This document shows, piece after piece, positions 37,001-50,119 of a stretch of 64,000 nucleotides of DNA. This DNA is from Cucumis sativus. Lineage: Eukaryota > Streptophyta > Magnoliopsida > Cucurbitales > Cucurbitaceae. Within the stretch, counting starts at the first letter, position 1. Each line of letters begins with the position of its first letter. The DNA lies in the NCBI RefSeq assembly GCF_000004075.3, contig NC_026659.2:26554272-26618271 (forward strand). The letters are read 5' to 3'. Under the pieces are notes generated by a model. It made no database searches. It saw nothing but the letters and a program-made list of their open reading frames with translations, and was not told where the DNA came from. Made by a program: the position numbers and the translations under genes.

Positions 37001-37897
37001 TACAATGATAAAGAACAGGCAGAATGAAGTGACTCAATTCATTTTTCAGATTTTGGAATTCATTATCAGCACAAGCCCTGTATTTCCGCCTCTGAATGCT
37101 TAAGACATCAAATAGCATACACACGTCATGAAAAGGATTCGAGTTCTAAAACTCATTCCATCCACCAAAGACATAATCCCCAAACCCAAATATCATGTCC
37201 ATCAGTCTTCTGCACTACAGTAAACAGAGTTTGAAACCAGTCCATAAAATTTGAGAAACAACCCATTCTTCCAGGGTACAAGACCACGAGAAATATTGGT
37301 ATATACATCTGCCCAGAACCTGTAAAGTTCAGGAGCATTTCAGCTAGAAATATTGGCCCTCCCTAAGAAGCGACATTAGCTTCAGAGTTCAGGAAGAAGT
37401 GAAAAAGTTTCCTCGCAATCGTTCAATGTGGACTTGAAGGACAGCCAAAACCAGATCATATGAGACTGAAAGAAGGGAGATCTAGTAAAAGGATAGATCT
37501 TCCATAAGTGAGGAAAGATCAAAATCGAGGAACCAAAAGATTAAATCAGAGACAAGCAAACCCAGATGGTATAGATCTCAGCCGTTCGAACCATAAAACA
37601 GACGAGCAGGTAGAACAATACATATAAAAGGACAATGGAGAGAAAGCTTACAAGGGGAGTATAAATGCCAATCATAACATACTGAAAAATCTTCTTCCCA
37701 ACAAAAGGAGCAAAGAAGACATAGAAAGCAAACCCCAGAGCTAGAAATACAGCAACCGCAACAACCTTTAAGAAGAAAAAGAGAATCACACTCAGAATGT
37801 ATAATGAACAAAAGGAGAAAGAGGGGGGGGGGGGGGGGGGGGGTGGATTACAAACCTGGAGAGGATGGTAAGGAAGTTGCCATCCATGCTTCCTCAT
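34070..37897 (-). CDS. PAT22: DHHC-type protein S-acyltransferase (PAT22/PAT18-like)
   Basis: Nine exons: 37856-37897, 37652-37765, 36527-36928, 36297-36365, 36130-36201, 35573-35701, 35284-35364, 34955-35143 and 34070-34852. They total 1881 bp and 626 residues. Two helices lie at about 15-35 and 45-65. A Ser/Lys-rich linker leads to the Cys-rich domain (about 176-218) with DHHC at 205-208 and catalytic Cys208. Two more helices follow (about 225-250, 270-300), then a TTYD motif in the place of the usual TTxE. A long cytosolic tail of over 300 residues ends with SRSTSDGYEASGGEDSD. Such enzymes attach palmitate to cysteines of target proteins at membranes. The tail and the N-terminus MRKHGWQLPYHPLQ identify this plant subgroup. 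Intron 7 starts with GC instead of GT, and intron 1 has a 21-base homopolymer. Confidence 0.94.
35282..35283 (-). other. Non-canonical GC splice donor of S-acyltransferase intron 7
   Basis: Exon 7 ends ...AAG AAG and the intron begins GCAAGT on the minus strand. The next exon resumes with GGA ATT ACA at 35143, keeping the conserved KKGITTYDY. No GT at or next to this border gives an open frame with the conserved residues. GC-AG introns are a known minority class read by the normal spliceosome. Confidence 0.85.
37823..37843. repeat. 21-base G homopolymer (C on the transcribed sense strand)
   Basis: Twenty-one consecutive G on the plus strand lie inside the 90-bp first intron of the S-acyltransferase gene, 13 bases after its donor site. 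The exact length is prone to sequencing error. Confidence 0.9.
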
Positions 37898-40800
37898 TGG
37901 GCACACCCAGAAGAATACAAAGAATAATCAAAATGAAGGAAGTGAAGAAAGCAAGAAAATAATAAGGAAACGAGACGGGGTTTCCTCCTTAAGCCTGAAA
38001 TTCAGATAATTAACTCCCCCTTATCTCCATTTCCCACAGAAACTACAAAGATTTGCCACTGAAGTTTAGTCATATTTGGGCTTCAAATCAGAAGAGAAAC
38101 AAGGAAGAGAAAGGGAAAGATAAGGGTATTACTGAAAAGAGAATGTGGGCATTAGAAGAATGGACAGCAAGGATGATTTGTCTGATTTGCCTGGTTAATT
38201 TGGCCTGGCTATCCAGCAGCCATGGAAGCCAAAGAAGAAAGAAGAGAAAGAGGGGTCTGGCTTGGCTTGGCTCTGGGTTTTCTTTGGTTGCTTGTAAAAG
38301 CTTCTGTAAGTAAATGGAATCTGTGAACCCGTGAAGGAGAGAAGATAAATGAAAAACTAAAAAAAGGGATAGAAGAAGCAGGCCTGGGTTTTGCTTTTCA
38401 AGCCTATAATTACATCGCAACCTCCCCCTTTTACTTTAATCTTTCTTGTTTCTAGCGATACCCTTTTTCCATGGGCAAATCATGTGTTACAGACGAGAAG
38501 CCACTGCCATTTGCAAATAGCAATGCAACGGCTTGATGTTCATAGCTCTCTCCTTTTCAAAATCTCTCAAATAACAAAACCCATTTCCCTTTCTGGCTTC
38601 TTCCTCTTCTTCTTCTTCCTCTTACTCTCTCTTTCTCTCTCTCGACCAACAAAACAAACAAAAGTAGACTATAGGAAATTGGACCCCTTAAGCCTAAAAG
38701 CCCAAACACCTCTTAGCTGCTGTTACTTTCACTATTTTTGAAGGCAATTGAATTGAACCAAAACATTAAAACCACTCCACTGCTCCATTAAATGTTCTTC
38801 TGCTTTTTCATTTCGAATCTGTCCTTTTGTATTGAATTGGTAGTTGGTACCTAGAAAACGATTCGACACCCATCTTTTGTATTGCCAATTCCATTCTGTT
38901 TCTTCATGTTTTTCAAAAATTATATGCAAAAACTAGAAAGTACAAGTATAAAACAGTGAATACTAGATTGATTTGGCAAAAAATTCAAGATTTTGAGTTA
39001 CAAATGATGCCATTGGAGTCTTGATTTTACACTTCCTACACCATTTTCTTAGTCAAATCTTATCTGAGTGATGAAAATCCAACAAAGAAACTTGATAAAT
39101 AAGTGAGCTCAAGGAAAAAATAACTTGAACTTGAATATATTACAAAGGTAGAGAATGACATTACAATAAAGGAAACGTGAGATGTGGGTCAATGGCTCTC
39201 TGGATTGTGGTGTAGTTTTGTGCAGTGAGATTACTGACTAATTTTTTCCCTTTTTCTCTTGTGAAAGAAAGAAATTAAAAAAAAAAAAAAAAAAGCAAAG
39301 TTTTGGAAATGAATTTTGGCATTTCGTTGTCAGACATTGGGCTCCATGTTTATCAAAAGAGAGAAAAGAAAAAAAGTCCATAGAATTAATATAAATTATG
39401 TATACAAAATTTAGCAGGATCACACCCAACTTAGATTTAAAGTGAATATGAATTACAAAAGAAAGTTTAAATAAATTATAATATCTTCAAGAAATGCATA
39501 CTAAATTTATGGTCTAAGTGAAATTTCTAACCTTTTCTTTTCAAAATTAGATATGAGAAGTGTTATAAATAAAAGTTGGAGTGTTTCGTGCATATTATTG
39601 CAATAGCGTAAATCTATCCTTTAGTAAATCAAATATATATACTATCACAGTGGTTTAAACTTTGAATTGTACTCATATTTACCCTATTTACGTTATTTAC
39701 GATTTTGACCATAGAATTTAAAACGTTCTTTCTTCTATATAGAAATGATAGCTAACACATCATTATCTTTGATAGACTAATTCAATTTTGCTAAAGTTCA
39801 CTAATCTAGCAAAATTGAATCTATAAGTAGAGATGGGAGGGGATTTTTTTCATAATTGTGAATAGGAATGGAAAATATGAAGTAGTAAAGTAGGGTTTGT
39901 TAAAATATAAAATAGGGAAAGCATAGATATATAGAATTAAAAAGGGGTGGGTGAGTGAGTATCTCAAAATAAGTGCAGTTAATTAAGAGTTAGAAAGGGG
40001 AATTTCTGAATGGCATTTAGTGTTTTGGACGAGATTCTAAAACAAATAATTAATATGGGAAATGAAAAATAATTGAAAGGGGAAAAGGGAAAAGGTCAAA
40101 GGAGGTTGAGAAGCACAACAATTGAATTAATTAATGGAAAACAGAGTTTGGTTTGCTTTGGTTTTGCTTGGATGGGGAGCAAAATAAAGTGTTGGGGGGA
40201 ATTGAGAACAGTAATCTAATATAATATAATTGTTTTGAATCACATTGTTGTTTAATGATTTTGGTATTTTGATTTTGATAAGAACACATAAAATGAGGGG
40301 CAAAGTTGAGAAAAATGAAAAAGGTATGGACCTTTTCTTGTGATTTGAGTCCAAATTATTATTTTTGTTTGCCAGAAACATTTGGATTTTCAAGAGGCAG
40401 TGAGTGATTGGAAAAGTTGACAGACTGCTTCACTTCAAGGACTTGTTTGGTGGACATTGTTCCAATTAGTTTTTTTAATTCATAACAGAGAATGCCATTT
40501 TCACAAAAACCAAAACAAATTTTGTTTTCTCTCACTATAAAACAAATAATATTGATTTACTATCTTAAGCAAAGAGGTCAAAGTGATTTTTTCTTCATCT
40601 TTCAATTTTCTTTATCTCTAAAATAATAATGAGAAACCCCCCAAGCCATCTAATCAAAAATTGGCATGTGCCAATTTGTTGTTTGAAAATAATTTAGGGT
40701 AGAAAAGAATATTAAATGTATTGTATTTTTAAAATGAGTATAACTCAATTAATATAATGTTTATATAGTAAATTTTTATATTTTATTAGCAAGGAAAACT

Positions 40801-43070
40801 CGCATAAAAATAAAGAGATAATAATCCCTTCTTCTATAAGTATAGAAAAATGTAGAATTGTAAAAAATGATAAAATGGCAAAATGGACAAGCTATTTAGT
40901 CTTCTAATTTTCTATGGAAATGTGTAAATACTTAATATTTTATTATTATTTTTGAAAATATTCTTATTTTCGCATGGGAGTAAAAATTTTCTACTACCTA
41001 CTCCACTATGTTTTTTCAATAAATTTATATTGTTTAAGATACTTTAGTTATTTCTAAAATAACTTATTTTATAAATTAAAAGTTGTAAAAGCATTTTTAT
41101 GATTTGAATTTATTTATTAATACTATTTGGTCTAAGTCTTGGTTTAGCATTCATATATTAAACTATACTCAACACAATCACATTAAAAGAAAACAAACAA
41201 AAACTATACCCTAAGAACAAGGAGAGACTTAGAGATAAGATAGCATACAAAGAAAAGGGTAAAGTGGATTTAAACACACTTTAGTTTTATTATTTGAAGT
41301 GATATATTTTCTCTCCATTGACCCAAAAGGAAAAAAATTCAAGCTTCCTATCCCTTCTTTATTTAACAAAAGGAATGCCACAGGTTTTCGATGTATGTAT
41401 GGTTAAGGGAAAAGTGGGGACAAGGCAAATTTAAAGGTTGAGGGACACATTTTCACCCTTATAAATGATGGAAACTATAAAGGGAAATGGGTGGGTGTAT
41501 TTCATTATGTAACTTATGGACAAGCATGTGATGCTTTTATTACATTAATGGGACCTCAAACCAAGTCCCCACCAATTTCCACTTCTTCTCTTGACAATAA
41601 CACATCCCTTTCTGCTGTTTCTCACTCTCTTCTGTAATTTTCTCTTTCACTAACTCCTTCCCAATATATACCTTTTACTAAATAAAAGGCATCCAATCAT
41701 GATATGTTATTATTAGAGATTCAAGATCCAATATGCCATCAAGTAGCTCATGAGTATGGGTATCGATCAAAAATAACTTTTTAAATAATGCTTAAAAAGA
41801 ATACTTAAAAGAAATGAGTTCCAAGTTGCTTAGGAATGAGATATTTATTTACCTATGTTGGAAGGAAATGTCTCTGCTTTAGTGTTCAACCTTGAGGCAA
41901 CATTAATAACATGCAGCTTCATAATGTATACAAATCAGAATGTTGGCTTTCATTTTCACATTGGAACTTCTAGCCATAGCTTATAGCTAAGCAAATCAAA
42001 TTGGATGTTTTCACAACTTTCAACTCTACCTTCCTTTTGACCATCCATTTGAAAGTTTGGATATTATGAAATCGACAATTTAAACAAAAGTAAGAAAGCA
42101 TAAACAGTAAAAAAATTATGTGATTAGACTAATGTATTAGTTGCGTCAACAAGAAGGAGGGATCCAATTTTATTAGAGAGAAAATATCAAATGATATAAA
42201 TTGACATGCTGGTAAGCAATCTTAAGCCTGGAAATCTTAACCCATCAAAACAACAAATACCCAAAGAGTATATATGATAATTTCTCTCTAAAACTTAGAG
42301 CCAAAATCGTAATTGATATAAATACGAATAGCAAATATTCTAACATTTGAGATGTAACCCCAATTACAGTTCATTAATCTCACTCAAACCATTTTGACCC
42401 GATCCCTTCTGCAACCAATGTAGGTAATGAGTATGACTTTTCACTGAATAAACAAATAAGATGGTCAAAATCCTAACGTTGCATTTCTATGTGGTCAAGA
42501 ATTTGATGAAGATGATCCTCTGACCCCTTTTGAATACATACCATAATGCAGACTGTAGAGGAAAGAGGGATTCCCTTGCTTGCTTGTTGAATCAAGTCAA
42601 TCAGACAAGCAAGTCAGGCTAGAGATGAATGCATTTCTTGATCATCTATCTTTGAAACAAAAATTAAAATTTCCAAGACCCAAAAGGGAAACTTTGCAAG
42701 CTTCAAGTAAAAAAACCAGAGAGAGTTTGTTCACACTATAATTAAGATGGAACAGATCAGAATCATGAGTGAATAATATAGATTCATATACCTGTATTCC
42801 ATTTACAAAAGAATGCAAAGGTACATTTGATACAGTATATTCTTTCAGGTATCTATCTTACATACAATAACCATTACAATCTAATTCCTCATATTGTAAA
42901 TTCTTCTGTTCTCTTCTCCTTTTTAACTGTATATGAACAAGTGAACAAAATGGTATTGATGTAATGTATGGCTTTTGAAGTGGGAAATATAAAACAAGCA
43001 GAGAGAAACTGCCAGTGAAGTTATATTATCATGATGATTTCTGATTTCTTTTGCTCATAAGTTGATGAAA
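37898..43070. other. Gene-free intergenic region between S-acyltransferase and WRKY genes
   Basis: The first few hundred bases should hold the S-acyltransferase leader and promoter (CT-rich around 38580-38645). The last part holds the WRKY 3' untranslated region. Between them I see only AT-rich DNA, with short A or T runs and no recognisable gene or repeat. Confidence 0.6.
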
Positions 43071-45916
43071 CTATGTTATTTGTTCTTCCTTCAACCGTAA
43101 GAGTCCGGTGGGCTGTTGACGAGAGTTCCCACGATCGGTGTTGTTACTTGAATTTTTTTTCTCAGTAACTATATTTTGTGATTTTAACTGAGAAATGTTA
43201 CTGCTGACTGAACTGTGGCTGCTGGTTTTACCAAGTGGAACATCATGATTGTGTTTACCTTCGTATGTCGTGATGACAGCTTTTGGGTCTGTTGAAGCTC
43301 TCTCTACATGTTTACGAACATTGCATCCTGGAGTTGTGCATTTATAATAGCTCCTGCAATGAAGATCACTCGATAAAATTAGAAAAACAATCTCGATCAC
43401 ACATAGGAATAAACAGTCATTAGCCATCAGTCAAATCAGTCTTGGCATTTTCTAATTACAACCAAGGAAGATATTAGTTTTGAAGTGCTTGAATTTCCAA
43501 GATCATTCTGTTTTTCAATACAAAGCACACTCGTTGAGTCGTGACTGACCTTGGGTAAGGGTTTCCCTTAACAATTTTCTGCCCGTACTTACGCCACCTG
43601 TAACCATCGTCCAATAGATCAACTTCACTTGTTGTCTGCACAATGATTCTGGATTCTGTTAGAGTTCTATGAGAAGATGCTGGCTCAGAATTTCTAACCT
43701 CAATATTCCTGCATAATAGAGGTAGATTATTCCGCATATCAATCAAGAAACAAGAACTAGCTACACACTCGTTAAGTTGAAAAGGTATGATGCTTCTACA
43801 TGAAAATGCTTACCGTCTCTTGGCAGCAGGTTCATCTTCATCTTTTCGGTTCACTCCAGTTTCTGTCTCACTCCCTCCCTCACCATCACTATTGCCCAAG
43901 AACTGATCGTTTGTGACACGACTTAATTCTTGATCCTTCTTTCTAATGGAAGAGATAGATGTCTCCTCGTCCAATTTATTCAAATATCCACTCTGAACTT
44001 GAGAAGATAGCTCAAGATTTCCATGAATAATTGAATATCCATTAGAATTTCCAACATCCTTTGCTCGCTTATTTGGTTGAGGCCGTTTATGGTTGTGCTC
44101 ACCCTTGTAGATAATTTCAGTAACTTGTCCTTCCAAAGATCTTTCAACCTTTTTCTTGACAGGACAATTCGGGTGCGTGCACTTATAGTAGCTTCGAGGA
44201 AATTCACTGCCCTTCACTTGTTTCTGTCCATATTTTCTCCAATTGTATCCGTCATCAGCAGGTCTATCAACATTACACGAAGACAATTGCAATCTCTGCT
44301 CTGATTGAGAGTTCTCCGATATCTCCTTGGATGCAACTGTAGAGTTCTGGAATGGAAGTTGCATCAGCTGATCATTAGTCTTCTCTCCCGGTAAGGATGT
44401 CAAAAGCTGCAAGGAGGATGCAGAAGGTGCTACCGATGAAGAAAAAGACGAGGCTTGCATTTGATTAAGAGAATAGGCTTCTACAGCGTGCATAGTAACC
44501 TGAGCCAAAGCCTGCTGATGTGTCATTCCAAAAGGTCCCTATAACAAGCCGTGGGAAGAAAAAAAAGTGAGAGCCAACACTTTACTATGTCTTATAGAAC
44601 AACATTTATATCTTTGTATGGAAAAGTCATTCACTACCAAAAACCATTACTATTACGTCTATGTAAAATAAGTTAGGTCACGAAATCAACAATTAAGCAA
44701 TACAAACAACGTAAATATTGACAGACAGATATATGTTGTTTATTAACCGTGTGTTAGCTACGTCCACAGGTAGATGAAGAACAAATATTATTAGAAAGAA
44801 TGTTTCATAATATAATGTGATACCTCTAAATTAGAGAGTTCATATATTGCACCCCTCTAAACTATAGGGTTAAAAACGTAAATAACTACCTATGCTCAAC
44901 TCGTTCGTAGTGCAACATAATGAATTTAAGGCATTCCAAGAATATAAAGTTCTAAACATGAAAGGAAAATTTTCAGCCTGCAAAAGAAGGTGACCAGATT
45001 TCTTTATGGAGTAACCTTAGCTAAACATCTTAACTAATCATTGATTAAACTACAAAGATCAACATTCAGTTGTAAACTCAGGTTTATTTCTTTTACAACA
45101 ATTCAAACCGTGAAATTTTCAAACGAAAGTATAGTTCAAAACTGCAAAGGAAGAGACCAACCATCTAACATCATAATGAAGACTAAAATTTGCCAATTTG
45201 AGCATAGCTAAATAGATAAGACGCTGATTATTATTCCAAAGGTCAATAGTTCGCTCATCCACTCAAACCGTCTTCATTAATACAATCATTTTGCTTCTTC
45301 AACTATGAATAAGCATGAAACAAAAACATATGCCAAAAAAACCAACACCCATTTGGGAGAAACCAACACTCATTTGAGAGAAATGAGGAGTATGACATTA
45401 CATGCTTAATAAGAAGAATCTAATAATCAATTGTCCTAAAAAAAGGCCATTAAAGAACGTTAAAGAAGACGTGATCCGAATTTTTTTCATAACTGTCCAA
45501 AAACTATTAAAACTACTCTGTCCTAATACACTACACTAAATTCAACGCAAAATCTGTATTCGAACGTTAAGATTATCAACAAAGTGAACTTTTGAAGTAA
45601 TTACTTGAAGCCCCGGAGAATCGAGCAAACCGGGAGAAGCCTTAAACTCAGACGACGACGAAGGAACGGCAGTCACCGGAGATGCCATAGCTCCGGCGAG
45701 GAGCTGAGAAAAAGACTTGCAGTCGTCGGAATCAGAGAAGAAGCTGGAGACAAGAGTCATCGGACCTGGGCTGAACCCAAATCCCAAACCCGGGCCACTG
45801 CTGAAGAGGGACTCCATAGAAGTCCGTGGTGGCAGATTAATAGTGGGTCTCAACGGAAAAGACTTAGATTTCGAGGGCAGCGGCGGCGGCGGCGGCTGTT
45901 CATCATCCTCACCCAT
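43071..45916 (-). CDS. WRKY4: Group I WRKY transcription factor (WRKY4/WRKY3-like)
   Basis: Four exons, 45605-45916, 43814-44538, 43550-43708 and 43071-43353, give 492 residues. There are two WRKY domains, which defines group I. The N-terminal WRKYGQK is at 204-210 with CX4CX22-23HNH zinc ligands, and the C-terminal WRKYGQK at 384-390. The intron inside the second domain falls in the Arg codon of PYPR-SYYKC, the conserved position. The N-terminus has a Pro run and a Ser/Pro-rich stretch (residues 60-104), likely the MAP-kinase docking/phosphorylation region. Such factors bind W-boxes (TTGAC[C/T]) in the nucleus. Arabidopsis WRKY3/WRKY4 act in defence against necrotrophs and in senescence. The first ATG in frame is at 45916; the frame is open further upstream for about 50 codons without an ATG. 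The first intron is over 1 kb. Confidence 0.93.
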
Positions 45917-48220
45917 GAATCCAAACGGAAAAGTAATGAAATCAGAAACAGTGGTTTCTGGAATATACCAAAAGTTGGGTTTTTTGGATATCGGGATCTG
46001 AAAATTGAGCTGAAACAACAAAAAGTCCACGCCGCAATGGGCGAAAAAGAAAAGGGTGTAATTAAATTAATCCAAAGAAGAAAAAAGAGAAATTTTTATT
46101 TCCTCTTTTTGTTTCCATATTCTATAATCTCTGTGCTCATAGCTCTGATTAACCGATACATGTAGGCCTCCACGTTAAGCCCACAAATATCACAAAATTA
46201 ACCTTCAAGACACACACTCCATCGCCATAACTCCAAACCAAGTTCAATCTAATCTCTCTCTCTTAAAACTTTAAATTCACTCTGTTACATTTAACTGTAC
46301 TCAATTATAATACTTACACTTTTCGTAATTATAACTTTTCACATTCTTACCGATTCAATATAAACTTACTATAATCATCATGCCGCCTTTTTATGTGTGC
46401 GGTGACTTACTAGACAAGAAATTTCGTTATCTTTAAGTCGTGTCATTCATCATGGCCTTGGTTGTCGGTTTCTCTATCATTAGATCACCAACTTCCTTCA
46501 GCTTTTGGGACATGCGTCAACCCTCATACATGGGCTTATGATATTACAGAGGCGATTCCTTTATCACCATAAGTGTCTTTCTTAATAACTAAACATCAAT
46601 AAGAGAATTGTAAAACATGAACAGATTTGTTTTCCTCTTTAACCATAGAAAGAAAAAGAACAACATACAGATTCATTCATAAAAATTGAAGTAATTTATT
46701 AATGTTTTAAATGAGATTAGGAAGAGAGTACTGAAATCAAATAATTAAGGAATGGGGAAATTGGATGAGGGAGTGGGTGAGATGAAATGGCAAAGGACAA
46801 CAAAGCACAACACAAAGCTGATAACATATTAAATAGGAGCAAACAAAGCACCCACCCATTTTGTAGGAAGAAGGTTGATTTTGTAATTTCAAAAGGAGGA
46901 CAAAAGTGGGGCCTTAATTGATGAGATGGCACCAAATTAATGGGTTGGGGAAATCAATTTAATGTTCATTTGATTTTGAAGGAAAAGGCTAAGATTTTAG
47001 GAGGAGGAGGAGGGACCAAGTGGTTTGAATTTTGAAAAATATACATGCCAAAGTCATTATCCTATTCCTGTTTCTTTTACCACTTACAACACTAAATGAG
47101 GTTAAAACAGTTACTCTTCTAATTTGCATCCTCTTCCCATAATGCAAACAATTTGAGAAATTTTGTATTTTTTTAAAAAAAATACTTATGGTGAAAGTGT
47201 GGCATGACTAAGAAATGAAAGATCATATAGTGGCTGTGTTTTTTTTCTTTCTTAAAGAAAATTGCTATTCGCCTTCTTCTTCTGTGACATTTAAAGCATA
47301 CAACCTTCCTTCTTTGATTGTTACCTGACATGAATGGTGGAATTTTTGTTACCTGACATGAATGGTGGAATTTCGATCATACCATAGACATATACAAGAA
47401 CCTAAAGAATAAGAATGATGTAAAAGTGAAATCAAGTCAAGTTTCATTTAATGAACAAACATTTACGTCAACCATTTAACATAGTCTTTCATTTAAGTAC
47501 CTAAAGATATCAAATAGTCAATTTTGGTATTTTAGATAGTAAACGTGTGGATTTTTTTCCTTTCCAAAATTATTCTAATACTTTGCAGGTTTGCTATATA
47601 TTTAAAAAACCCTAATTTATGTAAATTTGAGACCTAATTAGACAGGTTTGTCAAAGTTCCAAGATTTAAACGAATGGATACAATTAAACTGGTTCGAAGT
47701 GTAAATTGATAATTGCTTATGTATTTATGAAATATTTGTTTTCAGTCTTAAGTGGGCGTCTGGCTTTTCCTATCTTCTTTCATCGGAATATGACTGAAGG
47801 CCCCACGACGAAATCATAAAAATTGAGCAGTAAGAACACTAAGAAAGAAGAAACTCCATATTATACTGGTAAATAAAAATATTATACTTCTCCTCAAAAA
47901 CCATGGTTCTATCCTACGAACTCTTAAAACAAACCATAAAGCAGCTAGAAAAGGTTTACATGATTTAATGACGAAAGAAACACTAACTTAAGAAAAAACC
48001 GATTCTTAATTCAAACACGAATAGCAGTAGAAAAATAAATATTAATTGTAGGGTCTGAAAGAGAGTAAAAGAAACCACTAATTGCGATATATGCCCATGA
48101 AGCATCATCAACGAATCTGGCTTCTCAGACGACTATTATAGACTATGATCTGGATATCGATCGGTTCGTTCGTTCTAAGTTTATACTGCAACTGTATTTT
48201 TATCAATCAAAGGGAACGAA
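45917..48220. other. Intergenic region between WRKY and eIF5A genes
   Basis: WRKY promoter side at the left and eIF5A 3' flank at the right. It contains a perfect 28-bp tandem duplication (47318-47373). No gene was recognised. Confidence 0.65.
47318..47373. repeat. Perfect 28-bp tandem duplication
   Basis: The 28 bases at 47318-47345 (starting TTGTTACCTGACATGAATGG) are repeated exactly at 47346-47373. Confidence 0.95.
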
Positions 48221-49972
48221 CTATTTTGGGCCTATGTCCTTGAGAGCGCAGATCTGCTCCTCTCCCATTGACGACATGACAGTCACAATCAGATCCTTCC
48301 CCTCAGCAAATCCATCCTTGATCTGCATGGAACACATGGAACAAGAGACCCATCAATTTCAAGAACTACACTCACCCATAATAACCTCCCAAGAAATAGA
48401 TTTTATAGATTAGCAGCCAAATAAAATGCAACCAAAAATTTAACAAGGCCTAGGGATTAGTCTTGTGCACAAGAACAAGAAACTGCTAAAATTCAATTTG
48501 CCATTCATAGAAAAATTAAAAGTATCATCATGTGATCCTTTTCTATCTATTTTTGCAGTTTATAACGGGGTTTCAGCATTTCTTGATCCTAAAAACACCA
48601 TTATTCAAACCCATCTTCAACAGTACACCCTACTTACTTAAATTAACCGCATCTCCACATTTTGTAAGAAACTCAAACCCATATTTTTCATTAAGAACAT
48701 ACGCATACTAGAGGAATGAGAAAATTATAAAAAGAACAGAAACCATCACACCCCTAGTCAGAAATCCTAATAATCGAAGAATCAGTATTGACTTGGTCCT
48801 AAATCCTAATAATCCCAGAATCAGTACGAGTGGAGAAAAAATTGTTCCATTTTCAAGGCAAATAGAACACAACAGCACAGAGAAATATTAACATCAACAG
48901 CCAATAAGAAAAAGTTACCTGGGTCAGCAGACCATCATCGGTTGGAAGCCTCAGGTCATCCTTGGTGTTACCACTGTCTGTCAGCAGGCTAATCTGATAA
49001 GTTTTAATTGAAATTGAGGTTAGCCACAGTGCTATTCATGAACACCCATGGGGGACTAATATAATAAGTAAGCAAATGAAATTTGATCATACAAATCCAT
49101 CCTCGGAGATATCAATGAGCTGGTAGTCAGTACGACTGACATGAGGAACCTGTGTTTCATGGAGGCAAGAATCAGAAATCACAAAAAAAAAAAAAAACAA
49201 AAACTACAACTTGGTAAGAAAATTGTGAAATCGAAGGGGGAGAAAATAATTTATACATCACAATTGTGTGAAGATGGGACGATATCTTCAAGCTTTTTAG
49301 CAGTGAAAATGTCAATGCCAACAAAGTGACATTTAGCATGTCCGTGCTTTCCAGTCTTTGAGGTTGAAACCTCAACAACCTACAAAGTTACAAACGGTAA
49401 TGCATAAGCCTTAGGTCAAGATCGTTAATTGAGAAAGCATATATAAAGTAAATAAAATTATGCTGAAACCACCAAAGCTTAAAACCCTAGAAAGCAACAG
49501 ACTGAAATATGACTCAGCTTCAATCAACTCATTACTTCCACGACAGCTTACTAGATTGTACATCAATTCAATTTCAAGAATGAAACTTAATCAAGAAAAC
49601 TCAATTATACATCTAGAGGTAAAATCAGATGACAAACATAAATAAAAGGCAGAACAGTGGAAAAAGTCCGTCCTAGAAACACAATTAAGACAAACCAGAG
49701 AACAATATCCGGTAAAAAGGAAAACCCTTGAAAAAAAAAAGAAAAATTGGAACAGAGTAGTCGTACTATGAAGCTAAACAAAACTCATGCGAATAAATGG
49801 GCAAACAGATGAGTGAGAATTGGGAAATCAGAATGAAAACAATTAGAACCTTGCAAGGTCTGCCCTTGATGACAATGTATCCATTTTTGCGGATGGCTCC
49901 AGCCTGCTGGGGATAAGTCTTGGAAGCTCCGGCGTCGGCCTTGGACTCGAAGTGGTGCTCCTCGTCCGACAT
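48221..49972 (-). CDS. eIF5A: Translation initiation factor eIF5A
   Basis: Five exons, 49850-49972, 49257-49379, 49093-49149, 48919-48993 and about 48221-48322, give 159 residues, the standard length. The start is [10 protein letters not shown]. The N-terminal SH3-like domain carries the [12 protein letters not shown] loop, whose TGK lysine is the site changed to hypusine by deoxyhypusine synthase and hydroxylase. The OB-fold domain ends [10 protein letters not shown]. eIF5A binds the ribosomal E site, helps peptide-bond formation at proline runs and promotes termination. All introns fall in phase 0. A TATA box and a telo-box lie upstream. In Arabidopsis the matching genes are ELF5A-1 and ELF5A-3. 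My base count of the last exon is one off, so its lower coordinate is plus or minus one. Confidence 0.96.
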
Positions 49973-50057
49973 GGCTCTGTTGGAAAAAAAATTCAAAGAG
50001 ATGGTGCTGACTGAAAAGTAGAAGACGTGCGATGGAGGGTCGGAGAAAAGAAGCGAA

Positions 50058-50067
50058 TTTATATATA
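50058..50067 (-). promoter_or_regulatory. Probable TATA box of eIF5A
   Basis: TATATATAAA on the minus strand, about 86 bp before the start codon, giving a leader of roughly 55-60 bases. Confidence 0.6.
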
Positions 50068-50111
50068 CGAGAAAAAGAAGAACAAAGGTAACAAAAAGGG
50101 AGGTGAGATCC

Positions 50112-50119
50112 TAGGGTTT
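50112..50119 (-). promoter_or_regulatory. Telo-box in the eIF5A promoter
   Basis: AAACCCTA on the minus strand, about 45 bp upstream of the TATA box. Telo-boxes are common in plant promoters of translation-machinery genes, so its presence here suits eIF5A. Confidence 0.5.

Noticed and set aside
45605-46165. Plus-strand Arg-rich frame opposite WRKY exon 1
   Set aside because: Mirror of the Ser/Pro-rich first exon of the WRKY gene; the WRKY reading is strongly supported.
48221-48322. Apparent one-base shortfall in the last eIF5A exon that would change the C-terminus
   Set aside because: Reading with the expected bases gives the universal ending [10 protein letters not shown]. The discrepancy is a single base in my hand count across a line boundary, so I attribute it to counting, not to a real frameshift.
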